Positions 58,782 to 64,000 of a stretch of 64,000 bases of DNA are shown piece by piece. Source of the DNA: Cellvibrionaceae bacterium (lineage in GTDB: Bacteria > Pseudomonadota > Gammaproteobacteria > Pseudomonadales > Cellvibrionaceae); assembly GCA_021151695.1 (NCBI GenBank), contig JAGKWU010000009.1, positions 186,001-250,000 on the forward strand. The letters run 5' to 3'. The stretch's first letter is position 1; each line of letters starts with the position of its first letter. Made by a program: the position numbers and the translations under genes. The notes under the pieces were generated by a model. It was given only the letters and a program-made list of their open reading frames with translations. It was not told the DNA's origin and made no database searches.

Positions 58782-59681
58782 TTAAGGTTTCGCTAATCCC
58801 AACAACTTGATCAACCAAACCTCCCTATCCTCCCGCACTTGGGGCAATTTCATATCGTGCCCCACGTCGTAATACATCACCTTGGCGTTGGGAGCGGTAT
58901 TGGCCACCTGTTTAGCTTGCGCGGTACTCACGTAAGGATCTTTATTGCCAAACTGCAGGAGTAGCTGGGCCTTGCTTTTGCTCAAGAAGGTAACAGGTGT
59001 GAGTGTTTTGAAACGCTCTTTAAAACGCGCCAGCTCGGCACCTTCCGGTTTGCCCGAGGCGGAGCCATAGAGATACCAGTCGCTCAAAGCGGGTGGCGTT
59101 GTCAGGAGCGCGAAACCTTTTACAGAATCATCCAGCCCTGCCACCAATGCCCCAAAACCCGCACCGTAGTCGTGGCCCACATAGGCCAGGCGGCTGCTAT
59201 CGACTTCGTGCTGCCGCTTGATCCAATCCAACGCGCGCAGTAAATCGCGGGTTTGGTTGAGGGTGTTTTCATAGTCATTTTGCCAGCGGCGCTGATGGTA
59301 GGGTGCATTGGGCTCGCTCCAGAAAGTCGATACCAGCAGTGACACCACGCCACGCCGCGCCAGGGATTTGGCTTCCTCCAAAAACTCCTCACGGTTGGAA
59401 TCGGGGGAGGATGGCTCGTACCAATGCACAAACAATATTGCCGCCTGGCTGCGCGTTGGCCGCGCCGACAACCCTACCCAGTAGGCCTTGATACTGCTTC
59501 CGTTACAGGCGGTAAATTCCAGATTCTCCACATTTACCTCGCCCTGGGTGACCAGTGTTCTGCTGTTAGCGGTGAATGCGGGGCATTTAGCGGTGGAGAA
59601 ATCTGGCGCGGGTCCGGCCAAGGCTAAGGATGGGAGCAAGAAGAGCAAAACGATGGGCAGGAAGGCATAGCGGGCAGCCAT
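58782..59681 (-). CDS. Secreted alpha/beta hydrolase with Asp at the nucleophile position
   Basis: A 299-residue exported protein with a signal peptide ending 'SLALAGPA'. The core of a dienelactone-hydrolase-like fold is visible: 'AAILFVHWYEP' (oxyanion region), 'RLAYVGHDYGAGFGALVAG' (nucleophile elbow), 'LLLQFGNKDPYVS' (acid) and 'MYYDVGHDMK' (His). The elbow is GHDYG, not GxSxG, so the nucleophile is Asp, as in haloalkane dehalogenases and epoxide hydrolases, or the Asp replaces a Ser/Cys in an inactive protein. Its substrate is unknown. It converges on the second porin gene. Confidence 0.8.
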   Translation of the reverse strand: MAARYAFLPIVLLFLLPSLALAGPAPDFSTAKCPAFTANSRTLVTQGEVNVENLEFTACNGSSIKAYWVGLSARPTRSQAAILFVHWYEPSSPDSNREEFLEEAKSLARRGVVSLLVSTFWSEPNAPYHQRRWQNDYENTLNQTRDLLRALDWIKRQHEVDSSRLAYVGHDYGAGFGALVAGLDDSVKGFALLTTPPALSDWYLYGSASGKPEGAELARFKERFKTLTPVTFLSKSKAQLLLQFGNKDPYVSTAQAKQVANTAPNAKVMYYDVGHDMKLPQVREDREVWLIKLLGLAKP

Positions 59682-59775
59682 GGCGATAGTCCTTTGCGAT
59701 CAGTAATAGATCAGATACTAGACGCAACCTTAGACGATGAACAGAAATACCCATTTTAATTATTTTGTTATAGTA

Positions 59776-59791
59776 TCTACAAAAATGTAGA
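59776..59791. promoter_or_regulatory. Palindrome upstream of chrB
   Basis: TCTACA-AAAA-TGTAGA, a perfect inverted repeat, sits 14 bases before the chrB start, directly after a TATAGT hexamer (59769-59774) that could be the -10 element. ChrB proteins are known to act as chromate-responsive repressors of chr genes, so this is a plausible operator. Confidence 0.55.
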
Positions 59792-59805
59792 GATATTAAC
59801 AAATT

Positions 59806-60735
59806 ATGAATTGGCTTATTCTCATCATCAGCCTGCCTACGGAAAACGCCACAGTTCGCATGCGCGCCTGGCGTGCGCTCAAGTCGGCCGGGGCGGCGGT
59901 GGTTCGCGATGGAGTTTACCTGTTGCCCGAGCGCGAGACCTGCCACACCAGCTTTGCGCAGATTGCCGATGAAATTCGCACGGCTGGTGGCAAAGTGCTG
60001 TGCAGCCGCATGGAGCAACCAGAGGGGGAAGATTTCTCCGGGCTCTTTGATCGCAGCGCCGACTACCAAACCCTCAACGATCAACTGATCGAGGTGCGCA
60101 ACAACCTCTCTCCGGATTCCGCTCTGGATCAACTGCGCCAATTGCGCAAGCTGCGCAAACAATTCCAGCAAATCGCCGCCAACGACTTTTTTCCCGGTAG
60201 CGCCCACGCCACCACAGAGTCCACATTGACCAACCTCGAACAGGCCGCCAACCGCCTGCTGTCGCCCGACGAACCCGTAGCTGCCCAAGGCGAAATCGCC
60301 ATCTTAAATCCGCAAGATTACCAAGGCAGGCTTTGGGCTACGCGCCGCCGGCCCTGGGTGGATCGTCTGGCCAGCGCCTGGTTGATTGCCCGTTTTATCG
60401 ACCGGCAAGCCCGCTTTCTCTGGCTTGAATCCCCCGCCGCCTGCCCATCCGATGCGCTGGGTTTTGATTTCGACGGTGCCAGCTTTACCCATGTGGGCGA
60501 GCGCGTAAGTTTTGAAGTGCTGCTCGCCAGCTTCAGTCTCGACCAGCAGCCCGCGTTGCTGCGCATGGCCGCGCTGGTGCACTACCTGGATGTGGGCGGC
60601 GTTCGCCCGCCAGAAGCCGCCGGTATCGAAAGCCTGCTCGCCGGCCTGCGTGAATCCATCGCCGATGACGACCAACTGCTCGCCGCCGCTAGCGCTGTAT
60701 TCGATGGTCTGTTGGTGAGCTTTGGGAAAGCCTGA
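59806..60735 (+). CDS. chrB: Chromate resistance regulator ChrB
   Basis: A 309-residue ChrB. The N-terminal domain has 'MNWLILIISLPTENATVRMRAWRALKSAGAAVVRDGVYLLPE' and the C-terminal domain has 'RRRPWVDRLASAWLIARFIDRQARFLWL', 'DFDGASFTHVGERVSFEVLLASFSL' and 'ALVHYLDVGG', all typical. Characterised ChrB proteins sense chromate and derepress chrA. A palindrome with a promoter-like hexamer lies just upstream, consistent with autoregulation. chrA follows 38 bases later. Confidence 0.93.
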   Translation: MNWLILIISLPTENATVRMRAWRALKSAGAAVVRDGVYLLPERETCHTSFAQIADEIRTAGGKVLCSRMEQPEGEDFSGLFDRSADYQTLNDQLIEVRNNLSPDSALDQLRQLRKLRKQFQQIAANDFFPGSAHATTESTLTNLEQAANRLLSPDEPVAAQGEIAILNPQDYQGRLWATRRRPWVDRLASAWLIARFIDRQARFLWLESPAACPSDALGFDFDGASFTHVGERVSFEVLLASFSLDQQPALLRMAALVHYLDVGGVRPPEAAGIESLLAGLRESIADDDQLLAAASAVFDGLLVSFGKA

Positions 60736-60773
60736 TTTTTATTTTCTGATTCCTTTTTTTAGCGAGACACATA

Positions 60774-62138
60774 ATGACAACGAAACAAACCCTCGATCCC
60801 GCGGTTGAGCAGACTCCACCTCCACCGCTCACGATGCTGCAAGCTTTCTGGTTCTGGCTCAAGCTCGGCTTTATCAGCTTTGGCGGCCCGGCGGGGCAGA
60901 TTTCCATCATGCATCAGGAACTGGTGGAGCGCCGCCGCTGGATTTCAGAAAAACGCTTTTTACATGCGCTCAATTACTGCATGGTATTGCCCGGCCCGGA
61001 AGCGCAGCAGCTGGCGACTTATATCGGCTGGTTGATGCACCGCACCTGGGGTGGTGTGATTGCCGGCGCGCTCTTTGTATTACCCTCACTGTTTATTTTG
61101 ATTGCACTTTCCTGGGTGTATATCGCCTATGGCGATGTGACTTTAGTGGCGGGCATTTTTTACGGCATCAAACCGGCGGTGACGGCCATTGTGTTGCAAG
61201 CAGCCCATCGCATTGGTTCGCGCGCGCTTAAAAATAATTATCTCTGGGCCATCGCTGGCGCTGCCTTTGTGGCGATTTTCGCGCTCAATATTCCCTTCCC
61301 GCTGATTGTGCTGGGTGCAGCGTTGATTGGTTATTTTGGTGGCCGCTTTAAACCGCAATTATTTGTCGTTGGCGGTGGCCACGGCGCTGCCAAAAAATCC
61401 TACGGTGCCGCATTGATTGACGATCACACACCCACACCGATACACGCAAAATTTTCCTACACCAAATTATTATGGGTGCTGGTCACCGGGATTTTTCTCT
61501 GGGCTATTCCGCTGGGAATTCTTTGTGCGCTGTTCGGTTGGCAACACGATTACACGCAAATGGCCTGGTTCTTCACTAAAGCCGCACTGCTTACTTTCGG
61601 TGGTGCTTATGCAGTGTTGCCCTATGTTTACCAGGGCGCTGTAGGCCACTACCAATGGTTGACGCCCACGCAAATGATCGATGGTCTCGCGCTCGGCGAA
61701 ACCACACCCGGTCCGCTGATTATGGTGGTGGCCTTTGTGGGATTTGTCGGTGGTTATGTCAAAGCCTTGTTGGGTGCCGACAATTTATTTTTATCCGGCG
61801 CCCTCGCCGCAACACTGGTGACCTGGTTTACGTTTTTGCCCTCGTTTATTTTTATTCTCGCTGGTGGCCCACTGGTGGAGTCTACGCACAATGATGTGAA
61901 ATTCACGGCGCCGCTTACCGCTATTACCGCTGCCGTAGTGGGGGTGATTGTTAATCTCGCGCTCTTTTTTGCCTATCACGTACTTTGGCCGAAAGGTTTT
62001 GACGGGCAATTTGATTGGGGCTCTGCAGTGATTGCGCTGGCCGCCGCCATTGCGTTGTTTAAATTCAAACGCAATGTCATGCAAGTGATTGGCGCGGCAG
62101 CACTGGTAGGTTTACTACTGAAATTATTTGTGGGATAG
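60774..62138 (+). CDS. chrA: Chromate efflux transporter ChrA
   Basis: A 454-residue inner-membrane protein with two CHR domains (about 18-210 and 225-450). The first opens with 'FWFWLKLGFISFGGPAGQISIMHQELVERRRWISEKRFLHALNYCMVLPGPEAQQLATYIGWLMH'. The second has 'FFTKAALLTFGGAYAVLPYV', 'TPTQMIDGLALGETTPGPLIMVVAFVGFVGG'. This fused form is the usual long-chain ChrA and pumps chromate out using the membrane potential. It is the second gene of a chrB-chrA operon and its end converges, 5 bases apart, with the next gene. Confidence 0.95.
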   Translation: MTTKQTLDPAVEQTPPPPLTMLQAFWFWLKLGFISFGGPAGQISIMHQELVERRRWISEKRFLHALNYCMVLPGPEAQQLATYIGWLMHRTWGGVIAGALFVLPSLFILIALSWVYIAYGDVTLVAGIFYGIKPAVTAIVLQAAHRIGSRALKNNYLWAIAGAAFVAIFALNIPFPLIVLGAALIGYFGGRFKPQLFVVGGGHGAAKKSYGAALIDDHTPTPIHAKFSYTKLLWVLVTGIFLWAIPLGILCALFGWQHDYTQMAWFFTKAALLTFGGAYAVLPYVYQGAVGHYQWLTPTQMIDGLALGETTPGPLIMVVAFVGFVGGYVKALLGADNLFLSGALAATLVTWFTFLPSFIFILAGGPLVESTHNDVKFTAPLTAITAAVVGVIVNLALFFAYHVLWPKGFDGQFDWGSAVIALAAAIALFKFKRNVMQVIGAAALVGLLLKLFVG

Positions 62139-62143
62139 GAAAC

Positions 62144-62908
62144 TCAATCTTGCCGTAAGCGCTGCTTCTGTTTGTACAAGACTAACAAACACCAAAGCAG
62201 CGCCAGCAGCATTATCACTGCACCAATAACAAAACTGACCTTGCCGTAGCGGTAAGATTTTTCAACCACACCCATCATGGTCAATAAATTTCCCCAGTCG
62301 TGGGACTCTTCACCACCGCCTCCCACCAAGGGCAACATGCGATACTGCGCATCGGAAATATAGGGTGAAAGATCAATAAAGTTTTGCCCGAACCACCAGA
62401 GCATTAAGCTCGCCGCAAACGTATCCCGCTGCTTCCACAAAAAAGCGCCGAGTAACCCCAAAGGCAAAAGTACCTGGAACAGGCTACCGCCGAGTATGGT
62501 CATAAACCTGCCAAAAGGGCGGAAAAAAATATGGCCAAATTCATGGAAAGGCAGATTGATATTGTGCAGAAACGAGCCGTTAATTCGCTCCCAATCCACG
62601 CCGCCGCTGACAAAGTAATAAGTCCACACGCAAAAGCCTACAAAGGTTGCAGCACGCGCCCAAAAGCTGCCGGAATCAATTTGCTCTGGTACTTGTAGTA
62701 ATTGTTCGCGCAAGCTTATGCGCGGTGTAATTTCTATAGCAGCGTCTATTTCTGTTTCTGAATCTATTTGGGTATCTGTCTGCGTATCTACGGGCTGGCG
62801 TGCCTGCCATTTGTGATAGACGATGCCGCAGGCCGGACAAATATCAGGATGCACAGTGGCATCGGCTGAGGTTCGCACATAGTGGCATTTGGGACATGGA
62901 TTCGACAT
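62144..62908 (-). CDS. Zinc-ribbon membrane protein with HEFGH motif
   Basis: A 254-residue protein. A zinc ribbon (Cys5, Cys8, Cys24, Cys27: 'CPKC...CPAC') leads to a linker, then four to five membrane helices. 'NINLPFHEFGHIFFRPFGRFMTILGGSLFQVLLPL' carries an HExxH (His122-Glu123-His126) in the style of M50 peptidases, and 'WFGQNFIDLSPYISDAQYRMLPL' may give the third metal ligand. I know this architecture only as an uncharacterised family. It may be an intramembrane protease. It lies 14 bases after alkB on the same strand, probably in one operon. Confidence 0.7.
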   Translation of the reverse strand: MSNPCPKCHYVRTSADATVHPDICPACGIVYHKWQARQPVDTQTDTQIDSETEIDAAIEITPRISLREQLLQVPEQIDSGSFWARAATFVGFCVWTYYFVSGGVDWERINGSFLHNINLPFHEFGHIFFRPFGRFMTILGGSLFQVLLPLGLLGAFLWKQRDTFAASLMLWWFGQNFIDLSPYISDAQYRMLPLVGGGGEESHDWGNLLTMMGVVEKSYRYGKVSFVIGAVIMLLALLWCLLVLYKQKQRLRQD

Positions 62909-62922
62909 TGTTATTTACCTTG

Positions 62923-63576
62923 TTATAACGCCTTGCGAAATGTCAGGTTGATTCGCTGTGTTCCCACCAATTCATGTATGCCTGGCTTGATCGGCAATAC
63001 ACCGTGAAAGTTCATGCGCGCCGGTCCGCCCCACACCATCACATCGCCGTGGCTGAGCGGCATACGCCGGGTTTTATCGTCGCGCCTGGTGCCACCCCAT
63101 AAAAATAGCGCAGGTAATCCTAAAGAGACAGACACAATGGGCTGGGAAAAATCCCGCTCATTTTTATCCTGATGCAGCGTCATCTTTGCGCCGGGTTTAT
63201 AAAAATTGATCAGGCAGGAATCGGGTATAAAATTCGCAAAGCCCGCCGCAGTCGCCGCTGTTTGTGCGAGCTGCAAAAAGTGGTCCGGCATGACCGGCCA
63301 AGGTTTATTACCGTTGCGCTTTGCATAGCGATAGCCATAGGCATCACTTACCCAACCCGCACTGCCGCAGCTGCTGGTGGCCACCGACATGGGCAGGCCA
63401 CCGGGCGTCACCATACTGCGAGCCGGGGCTTCGGTGGTTACCTGATTAATCGCAGCGAATAACAGCTGATCTTGCGGCAGCGCAAAACCGCGCAAGAGAA
63501 ACGCGCCGGGGCTGATAGGCATAATCGCCTGTGTTTCCTGGCCGGTTATGTCATTGCCAAATAAATCCAGATTCAT
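62923..63576 (-). CDS. alkB: Alpha-ketoglutarate-dependent DNA repair dioxygenase AlkB
   Basis: The start is the ATG of 'MNLDLFGND', which aligns with the start of E. coli AlkB; 46 upstream codons have no counterpart. The 217-residue protein has the Fe(II) ligands in 'LHQDKNE' (HxD) and 'NFHGVLPI', the 2-oxoglutarate arginine region 'RINLTFRKAL', plus 'MVTPGGLPMSVATSSCG', 'PDSCLINFY' and 'IVSVSLGLPALFLWGG', all near-exact AlkB motifs. It oxidatively removes methyl groups from DNA bases (1-methyladenine, 3-methylcytosine). It is followed 14 bases later by the zinc-ribbon membrane protein gene. No Ada-type operator was seen. Confidence 0.93.
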   Translation of the reverse strand: MNLDLFGNDITGQETQAIMPISPGAFLLRGFALPQDQLLFAAINQVTTEAPARSMVTPGGLPMSVATSSCGSAGWVSDAYGYRYAKRNGNKPWPVMPDHFLQLAQTAATAAGFANFIPDSCLINFYKPGAKMTLHQDKNERDFSQPIVSVSLGLPALFLWGGTRRDDKTRRMPLSHGDVMVWGGPARMNFHGVLPIKPGIHELVGTQRINLTFRKAL

Positions 63577-63743
63577 AACAAAAGTAATAATTAATTGGTA
63601 AAAAAGCTGATTGACTGATAAAAATGTGGTTAAACCATTTTCATCTAAAGGCCGCATTTTTCGCCGCAGACTTCCGCTATCGGCTAGGCTTCTAACAACA
63701 GGGCGTGTGCGCACAGGCCCGATTATGTTACCCGGACCCCGCT

Positions 63744-64000
63744 ATGCTAATGACTTTCCTCCGCAGCGCTATAGCAAGCCTCTTGCTAGTGGGCAGCCTA
63801 TTGGCTGCTGAAACAGCGCCGGTTAAGGGTTCCGTCACTGCTCCTATGGTCATCAAATACCATTTTACCGAGCGCGGGGATTATCACCACGGCTATAACG
63901 TTGAATTGATTCGCCGTTTATTGGAAGTCACTGTTCCAGAATTTGGCGAGTTTCAAATTCAACCCTACGGCCAAGCGCCTATGGCGCGACGTCAGGCGCT
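63744..64000 (+). CDS. Secreted solute-binding-protein-like gene, 5' part only
   Basis: The first 85 codons of a gene cut by the window end. The product begins with a signal peptide ('FLRSAIASLLLVGSLLAAETA') followed by 'VIKYHFTERGDYHHGYNVELIRRLLEVT' and 'FQIQPYGQAPMARRQA'. The segment '.GYNVELIRRLLE' resembles the start of extracellular solute-binding protein family 3 domains ('GFDVDLMRALA'). Without the remainder the family is tentative; such proteins in these bacteria may be sensors rather than transporter partners. Confidence 0.6.
   Translation, partial: MLMTFLRSAIASLLLVGSLLAAETAPVKGSVTAPMVIKYHFTERGDYHHGYNVELIRRLLEVTVPEFGEFQIQPYGQAPMARRQA

Noticed and set aside
59587..60288. Open frame opposite chrB
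   Set aside because: It is antisense to a clear ChrB coding region and its translation is low-complexity Gly/Leu/Ala without a signal or motif.

Overview
The window looks like a chromosomal segment from a free-living, polysaccharide-degrading gammaproteobacterium of the Cellvibrio type. The evidence is poly-serine linkers behind signal peptides, a rhombosortase-type GlyGly C-terminal tail, a large TonB-dependent receptor, many secreted and outer-membrane proteins, and mid-range base composition. This is inference from gene content; there is no rRNA or other taxonomic marker. I saw no tRNA, rRNA, insertion sequence or CRISPR array.

Left arm (1-26,000), accessory and envelope functions. It opens with the tail of an AraC regulator and a PEBP-like lipoprotein, then a HipA/HipB-type toxin-antitoxin pair in reversed gene order behind three evenly spaced operator-like palindromes. 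Next come a protein made of two CBM21-like modules, an EamA exporter, a TonB receptor, a secreted beta-propeller protein and a pair of related secreted proteins. An envelope block follows: an outer-membrane barrel, an Omp85-like protein, and two OmpR-family two-component systems transcribed back to back. The second system abuts eptA (lipid A phosphoethanolamine transferase) and a PAP2 phosphatase. A copper operon (copL-like, copA, copB) and a DEDD exonuclease close this arm.

Centre (26,072-52,153), the main system. About 25.5 kb of co-directional, closely packed genes encode an extracellular contractile injection system (eCIS, the Afp/PVC/MAC class). The order is DUF4255 (Pvc16-like), unknown protein, sheath, two tube proteins, DUF5908 peptide, LysM tube-baseplate adaptor, VgrG-like spike, PAAR tip, gp25, two large baseplate proteins flanking a fibre-like and a small repeat protein, a 2003-residue tape measure, and an AAA+ ATPase. 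The last operon gene encodes a 1006-residue exported membrane protein that appears to join a peptidoglycan-binding-like module to a GH18-like barrel with a substituted catalytic glutamate. Downstream, after a 20-bp tandem repeat, lies a small protein that looks exactly like the N-terminal tail of DUF4157 eCIS cargo proteins but stops before the DUF4157 core. There is one sheath gene rather than the three of Afp and PVC, and no recognisable toxin.

Right arm (52,200-64,000), oxyanions and metals. A one-domain ModE-like regulator, an M50-type membrane peptidase, a small membrane protein and modCBA (molybdate ABC importer) are followed by two tandem OprO/OprP-type anion porins. A sequence very like a ModE box sits between modA and the first porin, suggesting a molybdate-responsive divergon. 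The arm ends with an alpha/beta hydrolase, chrB-chrA (chromate resistance) behind a palindrome, a zinc-ribbon membrane protein with HEFGH, alkB, and the start of a secreted solute-binding-like protein cut by the window edge.
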